Source: Oscillospiraceae bacterium (lineage in GTDB: Bacteria; Bacillota; Clostridia; Oscillospirales; Oscillospiraceae). Taken from it: a stretch of 7,311 bases of DNA. Of the stretch, positions 1 to 6,456 are shown piece by piece. The position numbers and the translations under genes were made by a program. Under the pieces are notes generated by a model. It did not search any database, was not told the DNA's origin, and saw nothing but the letters and a program-made list of their open reading frames with translations. Location of the stretch: NCBI GenBank assembly GCA_017620315.1, contig JAFZQQ010000401.1, positions 1 to 7,311 of the forward strand, given 5' to 3'. The stretch's first letter is position 1, and each line of letters starts with the position of its first letter.

Positions 1-762
<762 letters not shown>

Positions 763-778
763 GCAATTTTCACCGGTT

Positions 779-1140
779 TCACCTTTTTCCTCCAAGCGCG
801 TCCTCGAGCTTTTCGAGGGCGCGCTTTTCTATCCTTGAAACGTAGCTGCGGCTTATGCCGAGATTTGCAGCTATTTCACGCTGCGTTCGCGGAATGCGCC
901 CGCCCAGCCCGTAACGCATAGACACGATCTCCTCCTCACGCGGCGTCAGCACTTCGCTCACAAGCTTTCTGACGCGAACGCAGTCCTCCCTGTCCTGCAG
1001 ATCAGCATACATCGTGTCATCCACGCCCACGACGTCCATGAGATACAGTGAGTTTCCATCCTTGTCTGTGTCGATAGAGTCCGAAAGTGAGACCTCGTTC
1101 TGCGCTTTTTTGCGCGAACGGAAGTACATCAGTATCTCAT
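779..1140 (-). CDS. sigK: RNA polymerase sigma-K, C-terminal half (SpoIIIC-like), separated by element
   Basis: This is the 3' half of the late mother-cell sporulation sigma factor gene. From Met at 1129 it gives 116 residues; in frame before it lie the codons for N-E-I-L, which belong to the rebuilt SigK. It covers the sigma region 3 linker (VSLSDSIDTDKDGNSLYLMDV) and region 4, with TPREEEIVSMRYGL (4.1) and the helix-turn-helix TQREIAANLGISRSYVSRIEKRAL (4.2) that reads the -35 element. No Shine-Dalgarno sequence precedes the Met, so it is unlikely to be translated alone and is expected to be made only after excision joins it to 6846-6516. The joined gene is 693 nt (230 aa), against about 241 aa in B. 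subtilis. The frame is the same as that of the recombinase, from which it is separated by one TAA (1196-1198). Confidence 0.95.
794..830 (+). terminator. eno: Rho-independent terminator for eno, inside the sigK 3' coding end
   Basis: A 14-bp stem (794-807 with 813-826, one T:G wobble) closes a 5-nt loop and is followed on the plus strand by TTTTCTAT, starting 32 bp after the enolase stop codon. On the opposite strand the same bases encode the conserved SigK tail EKRALEKLEDAL, so terminator and protein share sequence. Stem length and the T run support termination in the plus direction. Activity is inferred, not shown. Confidence 0.72.
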
Positions 1141-1168
1141 TTGCTATCCTAACATCCTTGAAACTAAT
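1138..1168 (-). repeat. Recombination site at sigK C-half end of element (att site, core AAATG)
   Basis: On the plus strand the site reads CATTT (core, 1138-1142) followed by the element arm 1142-1168. That arm begins TGCTATCCT and contains TTGAAAC at 1158-1164. The arm is an inverted copy of the one at the other end (6488-6514), with 21 of 27 positions matching. The likely exchanged dinucleotide is AA on the minus strand (1141-1140), at the centre of the dyad formed when the ends join. The sigK-side half (ATACTGATG on the minus strand) does not resemble the element arm, as expected for an attL/attR-type hybrid site. Confidence 0.8.
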
Positions 1169-1195
1169 ACAGGACTTCCTTTTTCCGGCTTGATA

Positions 1196-2860
1196 TTAAG
1201 ATCTTTCTTCACATCCTATTGCGCCGTACAGATACATATTTACTTTTTCGCCATCCCATACGAGCTTGTTTACGAGATACTTGATCAAACTTCGTTTTTG
1301 ATCTGTATTCAAGGTATCGACCGCATTTGAAAACTCCGGCAGCTTATCTGTAAGAGCATCATACTCCGACAAGCTCAGCAAGCATGCTTTCGATTGATCT
1401 TCAAGCTCGGCAATTTCCGTTTTTATCACTTCGGCCTCTCCGTCAAGCTCTTCAATACGTGAGCATATTCTCTTCCTTGCCTCTTGGCTGCCTGCCCCGG
1501 CAAGCGAATCTATCAGCGCCGTCATCTTTGCTTCAGAGGCATTAAGCGCAAGCCGAAGCTCTACCAGCGCATTTTCACAGTCAGTCCCCTTTTTACAGAG
1601 AAGGTTTACCCCGTTTTTTAACCGGGCTGTAAAGGCTGGCCCGTCCTCTTTAAGCTGCTTGAGTTGTTCAACGACCGCGGCGTCAAGAGCATTGCCGTTT
1701 GGATTGCGGCAATCACAGAGTCCGCCTCTGCTGCGGTCCTTGCGCAGGCACATGTAGCTGTAAAGTCTATTGCCTTGCTCGTTGTATCTTTCAGATAGTT
1801 TCGGATACATCCTGCTTCCGCATTTGCAGAACAAAACGCCGGAAAGCAGCGCATTGTTTTTGCGAGGCTTTCTGTAGCTCCTTGATTTGTTCTTTTCAAG
1901 GTTGTTCTGTGCCCTGATCCAACTGTCGCTCGGGATTATGCCCTTGTGCCTGCCCACGGAAACGATCCAATCATTGAGCGGCCTGACCTCAGTCGCTTTT
2001 CCCTTTTCCTGCCGGGTACGGTTATATACGGCGATCCCGTGCTTGCCGTCAAACTCGGAACGCAAAGAGTATATTTCTGCCCCCTGCTCGCTGAAATACC
2101 GATATGCGGCTTCATCCGCTATCATATATACAGGATTTTGTAGTATTCCCCTGATTGAAAACCTGGTATACTCATTTCCTTTCCTTGTCTTGATCCGCCG
2201 CCGCAGAAGCTCTGCTTCCACTTTTGTCAGCGAGTTAAAATCATTATATTTGTCAAATATCAGCTTCACTGTCTCCGCTTCCTCCGGCAGCAAAGTCAGC
2301 CGGTATGCCCACCGCTCCTTCCCATCCTCTTTCTTGCTTACCGCAATCCGCTTTGAGCTGTATCCTGTGGGTGTTACCCCGCCAAGCCAGCGGCCGGTTT
2401 TTGCGAGCTCAAGCATATTATCTCTGATACGCTCCGCTATTGTCTCGCGCTCCAGCTGTGAAAATACAGATGCGATGTACATCATCGCCCTGCCCATCGG
2501 CGAGCCTGTGTCGAATTGCTCGCGGATAGAGACAAAGCTCACGTTCAGACTGCCCAGTTCTTCGATCAGTCCCGCAAAATCGCCGATATTCCTGCTGATT
2601 CTGTCAAGTCTGTAAACCACGACTGACCTGAACTTGTGTTTCCGCACGGAATCCATCATCAACCGGAACTTGGGTCTATTCAGATTTTTTCCCGAAAAGC
2701 CTTCATCCTCAAATACAACTGCCGATTCCGCATAACTCTCCCCATAATTGATCCTTATGTATTCACGGCAAAGTCCCGCCTGATTTTCAATAGATTCTCC
2801 CTTTCCCGTGTATTTGGACTTGCGAACATAAATTGCAAATACATCTTCATTGTTATTAAT
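1196..2860 (-). CDS. Large serine recombinase (SpoIVCA-like sigK element excisionase)
   Basis: Site-specific DNA recombinase expected to excise the element. With an ATT start at 2860 it has 554 residues. The resolvase domain begins with AIYVRKSKYTGK (nucleophile Ser15), then VFEDEGFSGKNLNRPKF, VVYRLDRISRN (about 82-91) and SPMGRAMMYIASVFSQLERETIAERI (about 120-145). A recombinase domain follows from GGVTPTGY, with a zinc ribbon of cysteines 345, 347, 371, 382 and 384, a coiled coil (about 427-496) and a C-terminal tail; this is the usual large-serine-recombinase order. The shorter start at 2662 would delete the nucleophile and is wrong. The frame back to the in-frame TGA holds no ATG, GTG or TTG ahead of the catalytic segment. 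A strong GGAGG (2870-2874) sits 9 nt before ATT, while an ATG at 2864 is +1 out of frame and stops after two codons. AT-rich relative to enolase. Ends 53 bp from the att core. Confidence 0.93.
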   Translation of the reverse strand: MNNNEDVFAIYVRKSKYTGKGESIENQAGLCREYIRINYGESYAESAVVFEDEGFSGKNLNRPKFRLMMDSVRKHKFRSVVVYRLDRISRNIGDFAGLIEELGSLNVSFVSIREQFDTGSPMGRAMMYIASVFSQLERETIAERIRDNMLELAKTGRWLGGVTPTGYSSKRIAVSKKEDGKERWAYRLTLLPEEAETVKLIFDKYNDFNSLTKVEAELLRRRIKTRKGNEYTRFSIRGILQNPVYMIADEAAYRYFSEQGAEIYSLRSEFDGKHGIAVYNRTRQEKGKATEVRPLNDWIVSVGRHKGIIPSDSWIRAQNNLEKNKSRSYRKPRKNNALLSGVLFCKCGSRMYPKLSERYNEQGNRLYSYMCLRKDRSRGGLCDCRNPNGNALDAAVVEQLKQLKEDGPAFTARLKNGVNLLCKKGTDCENALVELRLALNASEAKMTALIDSLAGAGSQEARKRICSRIEELDGEAEVIKTEIAELEDQSKACLLSLSEYDALTDKLPEFSNAVDTLNTDQKRSLIKYLVNKLVWDGEKVNMYLYGAIGCEERS

Positions 2861-2876
2861 TCATATCACCCTCCTC
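2858..2876 (-). promoter_or_regulatory. Ribosome binding site and non-standard start of the recombinase
   Basis: The minus strand reads GAGGAGGGTGAT (2876-2865), close to the anti-16S consensus, then ATG AAT TAA starting at 2864. The recombinase frame starts one base off, at ATT (2860-2858). Either ATT is used as a rare initiation codon 9 nt after GGAGG, or ribosomes start at ATG and slip +1 at AAT before the TAA, or one base is extra in this assembly or strain. The sequence alone does not decide between these. Confidence 0.6.
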
Positions 2877-2880
2877 TATA

Positions 2881-2913
2881 GTTATAATTATACTTTTTTT
2901 ACTATTATATACT
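2881..2913 (-). promoter_or_regulatory. Probable recombinase promoter region
   Basis: The stretch between the DUF2500 terminator and the recombinase ribosome binding site is strongly AT-rich. On the minus strand it contains two TATAAT-like boxes (agTATATAATag and agTATAATTat), with an A run between them. The spacing to the ribosome binding site fits a short leader. A clear -35 partner is missing for the vegetative sigma factor. A sporulation (SigE-type) promoter is possible, since a mother-cell role is expected, but the match is not strong enough to assign. The terminator just upstream implies this gene has its own promoter. Confidence 0.4.
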
Positions 2914-2943
2914 AAGAAAAAGCAGCCCCATCGGACTGCTTTT
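2911..2943 (-). terminator. Rho-independent terminator after the DUF2500 gene
   Basis: Stem AGCAGTCC/GGGCTGCT on the minus strand (2940-2933 with 2928-2921, one G:T wobble, 4-nt loop), extended by A:T pairs and followed by TTTTTCTT. It lies 8 bp after the DUF2500 stop codon and ends the cargo operon before the recombinase promoter. The stem is symmetric and also has TTTTCTTCT on the plus side, so it may work in both directions. Confidence 0.82.
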
Positions 2944-2951
2944 CTTCTATT

Positions 2952-3344
2952 TTATTGACGATATCTGTCAAAGCCTATGTATTGCGTCCCTTGGAACGTC
3001 AACTCGCCCCTGTCGCCCTCTGCAAGCTGTCCGTACTCACTGCCTTTTACGCAGAACTCCAGGCGGTCGCCGCCTTTTACCTCGAAGGTTACATAGTAGC
3101 TTGTGTCCGACGAGCTGAGAAAGCCGTGTGCGCCGGTTGCGTCGCCCGCGACGGGCATGCTGGTGTGCGACACGTCCTCGCGCTTTGTGACGACCTCAGC
3201 TTCCACAACCAGACGTGGGGAGTTATTGTTCCTGTGCTGCTCACCAATTTTTCGGATAACGGTGAAAATGATAATGCCAAACACCAGCGCAAACACAAGG
3301 AAAATCACAATCTCAAAGGCCCCAAAACCAAATCCGATCATCAT
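2952..3344 (-). CDS. DUF2500-type membrane-anchored protein
   Basis: A 130-residue protein with one N-terminal membrane helix (about residues 8-31, AFEIVIFLVFALVFGIIIFTVI). A soluble domain follows that fits my recollection of the DUF2500 family: RLVVEAEVVTKREDV, then SYYVTFEVKGGDRLEFCVKGSEYGQLAEGDRGELTFQGTQYIGFDRY. The function of DUF2500 is unknown; the domain is small and beta-rich. The start at 3344 is only 3 nt after the flotillin stop, with weak GAGG inside the last flotillin codons, so translation is probably coupled to flotillin. That pairing suggests a shared membrane role: in B. subtilis, floT is preceded by an NfeD-type small membrane protein, and this protein may be a functional counterpart (inference). 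A second ATG at 3341 is equally possible. Confidence 0.83.
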   Translation of the reverse strand: MMIGFGFGAFEIVIFLVFALVFGIIIFTVIRKIGEQHRNNNSPRLVVEAEVVTKREDVSHTSMPVAGDATGAHGFLSSSDTSYYVTFEVKGGDRLEFCVKGSEYGQLAEGDRGELTFQGTQYIGFDRYRQ

Positions 3345-3347
3345 TTC

Positions 3348-4856
3348 TTATGCCTCGCTCTCAGGGTCTTCCTTCTTCGTATCTTCATTTGTCTTGCCAT
3401 CGCCGGTCTGAATGATGACCTGAGGCGCTTTGCCGTTCTCCGCCATCAGCTTTCCTCCGACCATGCCCGCGACAAGGGACTTGAAGTCGATGCCCATGGA
3501 GTGCGATATGCCCTCGGTGACCTGCGTGGTGCCGTTTACAATATCCTGCAGAAGCTTTGCGCTGTTGCCCTCACCGTACATCGTGATATGATCGACCTTG
3601 GAAAGCGGCTCGGCAACGTTCTTTGCGATCTCAGGCAGGGCGTTCATTACCATTTCAATGACAGCCGCCTCGCCGTATTTCTTCATTGCCTCAGCCTTGC
3701 GGTCGATACCCTCTGCCTCAGCGACAGCCTTGGCGCGGATCGCCGCGGCCTCCGCCTCACCGACCGCCTTGATGCCTTCGGCCTCCTGCTCCTTGGCAAA
3801 CTTCGCCGCCTCCGCCTGTGCGCGGACGGCGAGCGCCGCCTGCTCCTGCTCGTACTTCTTCGCCTCGGCGTCCTTCTGGCGGCGGAACAGGTCGGCCTCC
3901 GCCTCCTGCTGCCGGCGATAGCGCTCGGCGTCCGCCTGGGCGCGCACCTCGGCGTCGAGGCTCTTCTTCTTGACCTCGACCTCCTTGGCACGCAGCTCGG
4001 CTTCGCGCTCTGCCTTGGCGATCTGCGCGTTCACGGTCGCGGCCTCTATGGTCTTCTGCTGCTCCTGCTTCTGGATCTCGTATGCGGCGTCGGCGACGGC
4101 CTTCTTGGTGTCCGCCTCGACCTGCAATCCGGCCTTCTTGATGGCAAGGTCGTTGTTGCGCTGTGCGATCTCCTGCTGGCTCGCGACCTCAGCCTCGTTG
4201 GACGCCTTGTTTGCCTCTGCCTGCGCGATGGCTATGTCGCGCTCCGCCTGCGCCTTGGCAATGGCTGCGTCCTTCTTGATGCGGGCGGTGTTGTCCGCGC
4301 CGAGGTCCTTGATGAGCCCATTCTCGTCCGTGACGTTCTGGATGTTGCAGGAAAGGATCTCGATGCCGAGCTTCTCCATATCGCGGCTCGCCTTGCTCAT
4401 CACCTGGTCGGAGAAGGAGTCGCGATCGGTGTTGATGCTCTTGAGGGAAAGCGTGCCGATGATCTCACGCATGTTGCCTTGCAAGGAATCCTTGAGGTCC
4501 TCGGTGATATCCGCGGATTTCTTGTTGAGGAAGTTCTTCGCCGCAAGACGGATACCCTCCGGCGTCGGAGAGATGCGCACCTTGGCAACTGCGTCCACGT
4601 TGACGTTGATGAAATCATTCGTCGGGACCGACTGCTCGGTCTTGATGTCGACGGTCATCTGCCCGAGATAGAGCTTGTCGAGGCGCTCAAAGAACGGAAT
4701 GCGCAAGCCTGCGCGTCCGATCAGCACACGGCCCTCCTTGCCCATACCGCTGATGATGTACGCCTGATCCGGCGGAGCCTTGACATACCCGGCGGCAAGC
4801 AATATCAGGACAACGAGCACGATGATCGCAACGGGTAAGTATTGAAGCAGTTCCAT
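3348..4856 (-). CDS. floT: Flotillin (SPFH/PHB domain membrane scaffold protein)
   Basis: Flotillins are membrane-anchored scaffolds of functional membrane microdomains that affect fluidity, signalling and sporulation onset in Bacillus. This 502-residue protein is full length. It has an N-terminal membrane anchor (about 6-24), an SPFH domain (about 25-200, with PPDQAYIISGMGKEGRVLIGRAGLRIPFFERL), then a long Ala/Glu-rich coiled coil with EAE, AEA and RAQAEA repeats (about 200-390). The C-terminal assembly region ends in a charged Lys/Glu tail. The start is fixed by GGGAGGA (4864-4870), 7 nt before ATG. It lies 33 bp after the 103-residue gene, with no terminator between, and 3 nt before the DUF2500 gene, so all are one operon. 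Its bases are GC-rich like the enolase (67% in 3841-3900) and unlike the phosphodiesterase and recombinase, suggesting capture from a host-like genome. Identification is firm; why it lies inside an excisable element is unknown. Confidence 0.95.
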   Translation of the reverse strand: MELLQYLPVAIIVLVVLILLAAGYVKAPPDQAYIISGMGKEGRVLIGRAGLRIPFFERLDKLYLGQMTVDIKTEQSVPTNDFINVNVDAVAKVRISPTPEGIRLAAKNFLNKKSADITEDLKDSLQGNMREIIGTLSLKSINTDRDSFSDQVMSKASRDMEKLGIEILSCNIQNVTDENGLIKDLGADNTARIKKDAAIAKAQAERDIAIAQAEANKASNEAEVASQQEIAQRNNDLAIKKAGLQVEADTKKAVADAAYEIQKQEQQKTIEAATVNAQIAKAEREAELRAKEVEVKKKSLDAEVRAQADAERYRRQQEAEADLFRRQKDAEAKKYEQEQAALAVRAQAEAAKFAKEQEAEGIKAVGEAEAAAIRAKAVAEAEGIDRKAEAMKKYGEAAVIEMVMNALPEIAKNVAEPLSKVDHITMYGEGNSAKLLQDIVNGTTQVTEGISHSMGIDFKSLVAGMVGGKLMAENGKAPQVIIQTGDGKTNEDTKKEDPESEA

Positions 4857-4889
4857 GATAAAGTCCTCCCATTTTTTCTATTTTTGGGT

Positions 4890-5201
4890 CTATTTCTTTT
4901 GACGCTTGTTGTCGAAAAATGTTCCCTTACTGTTGAATGCTACGATTATTGAATCAATCAGTTGCTGTTTCTGCTCGTACGGGCACGTCAGATTATTGAC
5001 GCAGCTCTCAACCGCATCTGCGTGTATCGCAGCGATGCGCCTTGCGAGCTCACATTGATCCTCGATCGAATCCGGAAAATGTGTAATGATTTTTATATCG
5101 ACGCCCAAAATATCGCCCCCGTTAACGATATTCCGGTATCGCATAATAATGCCTGTACGCGCGCCATAAAGGCGATTACAGTCTTTTTCAGGGTTGCACA
5201 C
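4890..5201 (-). CDS. Hypothetical protein, 103 aa
   Basis: I do not recognise this protein. It is soluble with no membrane segment. The central part (ILGVDIKIITHFPDSIEDQ, then CELARRIAAIHADAVESCVNNLTC) looks like a short strand followed by helices, and the tail is basic (FFDNKRQKK). The GTG start at 5201 is chosen because AGGGA (5208-5212) sits 6 nt upstream. It is 3 nt after the phosphodiesterase stop, which implies translational coupling. An internal ATG at 5144 (84 residues) lacks a good ribosome binding site but is possible, as the first 19 residues look unstructured. It belongs to the cargo operon. Being small and encoded with a recombinase, it could be an accessory factor such as a recombination directionality factor, but no sequence motif shows this; it may equally be a partner of the phosphodiesterase. 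Confidence 0.72.
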   Translation of the reverse strand: MCNPEKDCNRLYGARTGIIMRYRNIVNGGDILGVDIKIITHFPDSIEDQCELARRIAAIHADAVESCVNNLTCPYEQKQQLIDSIIVAFNSKGTFFDNKRQKK

Positions 5202-5204
5202 GTG

Positions 5205-6314
5205 TTATCCCTGCAGCTTTACCCGCACGTCGTTTATTTTGGGATACGCCTTGATGAATGCATCCACGACGGTATCATTAAACTGAGTTCCCTTGCCCTT
5301 AACGATCTCCGCATATGCGTCTTTTTCATTCCATGCCTCTTTATAGCTGCGTTTGCTGGTCAGCGCGTCATAGACGTCAGCTACGGCCACTATCTGGCTC
5401 TCAATGCTTAGAGCGTCGCCGGTCTTCCCGCTCGGGTACCCGTTACCGTCTGGGCGTTCATGGTGCTCCAGCGCAACAGTCCTGGACATGCGCATAACAT
5501 CGCCTTCAACGTTATCCAGAAGATCTCCTCCGTAGCCGGGATGTTTTTTTATCTCGTCAAATTCTTCGTCCGTAAGTCTTGCCGGCTTTTCAAGAATGGC
5601 GTCCGGTATCAGCAGTTTTCCGATATCGTGCATAGTAGATGCCAAACGTATCAGGTTTGCCTGATCCTCTTCAATTCCCATCTCCATGGCCATGATTCTG
5701 GAGTATTCCGCAACGCGGCGAACATGCTTTCCCGTCTGCTCGGATTTGTTCTCGGTGATTTCGGCGAAGGACATGATCATCTCTTCCTGAATGCGGTTAG
5801 TCTCGTCCGCCTTGTCCTGCAGATAAGTACCGTATTCAAAAATATAGGACATCAACCTGATCATCAGAAAGACAAACACGCCCAAAAGAGTGCTGAAAAA
5901 AATCAAAGGCAGGGCTTTAAGGGATAGTTTTCTGAATTCTTCGTATGTCTTAGGGGTAAAAGGCGTACGGGATTCGATTACGTTTTTAAATATCCTTTTG
6001 GACTCCCAGACACAGTACATGATGATCGCTATCATCACAGTAACGCATGCGCCTGAAAAGATAAGCATCATCTTTTGACGGGTATCGCCAAAGAAAAAAT
6101 GCATCACATCTATCGGCAAAAGATTTGCGCCTTCCACAATTCTATAATACAGATTCGACAATTCCTTTTCTGAAAGGAATTTATCGCCTGAACTCGCAAT
6201 AAAGACAAGAAATAATCCCAAAACGGCAAAAAAGCCCAATACCGCCAGCCCGATATTGGCTGTCAGTTGTATGATCTTACTGGTCTTAACGATCCGTTCG
6301 CGTGTTTCTTCCAT
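5205..6314 (-). CDS. Membrane HD-GYP phosphodiesterase with DUF2975-like N-terminus
   Basis: HD-GYP proteins hydrolyse cyclic di-nucleotides, chiefly c-di-GMP. The 369-residue protein has three membrane helices (about 15-41, 82-103 and 134-159). The segment SKRIFKNVIESRTPFTPKTYEEFRKL between the last two resembles DUF2975 membrane proteins. The cytoplasmic HD-GYP domain (about 185-369) has intact metal and signature residues: H197, the pair H229-D230 with GK at 232-233, H258, H284-H285-E286, and DGNGYP 289-294, then VADVYDALTSKRSY. It should be active. The start is set by GGGAGGA (6322-6328), 7 nt before ATG at 6314; an upstream in-frame extension has no ribosome binding site. It is the first gene of the element's cargo operon, directly ahead of the 103-residue gene. 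Composition is AT-rich (38% GC in 5881-5940). Confidence 0.93.
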   Translation of the reverse strand: MEETRERIVKTSKIIQLTANIGLAVLGFFAVLGLFLVFIASSGDKFLSEKELSNLYYRIVEGANLLPIDVMHFFFGDTRQKMMLIFSGACVTVMIAIIMYCVWESKRIFKNVIESRTPFTPKTYEEFRKLSLKALPLIFFSTLLGVFVFLMIRLMSYIFEYGTYLQDKADETNRIQEEMIMSFAEITENKSEQTGKHVRRVAEYSRIMAMEMGIEEDQANLIRLASTMHDIGKLLIPDAILEKPARLTDEEFDEIKKHPGYGGDLLDNVEGDVMRMSRTVALEHHERPDGNGYPSGKTGDALSIESQIVAVADVYDALTSKRSYKEAWNEKDAYAEIVKGKGTQFNDTVVDAFIKAYPKINDVRVKLQG

Positions 6315-6456
6315 ATTCAAGTCCTCCCACCTTTTTCTGTCATCTTTCGGGCTAAGGTTTTGCCGCTTATCATACAAGATTTCACAGCAACAATGATTTA
6401 CTCAACGATAACACATTTCATGTCCATAATCAAGCTTGTTGAATACGCGAAACTCA
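6315..6456 (-). promoter_or_regulatory. Leader and presumed promoter region of the cargo operon
   Basis: About 140 bases separate the end of the reading frame of the sigK N-half (stop at 6457) from the phosphodiesterase start. The stretch is AT-rich. A TATGAT box lies on the minus strand at 6374-6369, about 55 bases before the start codon, but no good -35 box is seen at the usual distance. No terminator follows the sigK N-half, so transcription from the sigK promoter may also run into the operon in the unexcised state. I see no riboswitch or gene here. Confidence 0.35.

Noticed and set aside
1887..2615. Plus-strand open frame of 242 codons inside the recombinase
   Set aside because: Ser/Arg-rich antisense shadow of conserved recombinase domains with no supporting start signal.
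1196..2662. Recombinase starting at TTG 2662 (488 aa)
   Set aside because: This would remove the first 66 residues including the nucleophile motif YVRKS; the catalytic frame is clearly continuous upstream to 2860.
2955..4838. Very long plus-strand open frame of 627 codons opposite flotillin and DUF2500
   Set aside because: It mirrors the GC-rich, Ala/Glu-repeat coding of flotillin on the other strand, is Leu/Arg-rich with no domain, and has no ribosome binding site. Flotillin is the clear real gene.
6315..6377. Upstream start for the phosphodiesterase at 6377 (21 extra residues)
   Set aside because: No ribosome binding site before 6377, while GGGAGGA lies 7 nt before ATG 6314 and would otherwise be inside coding sequence.
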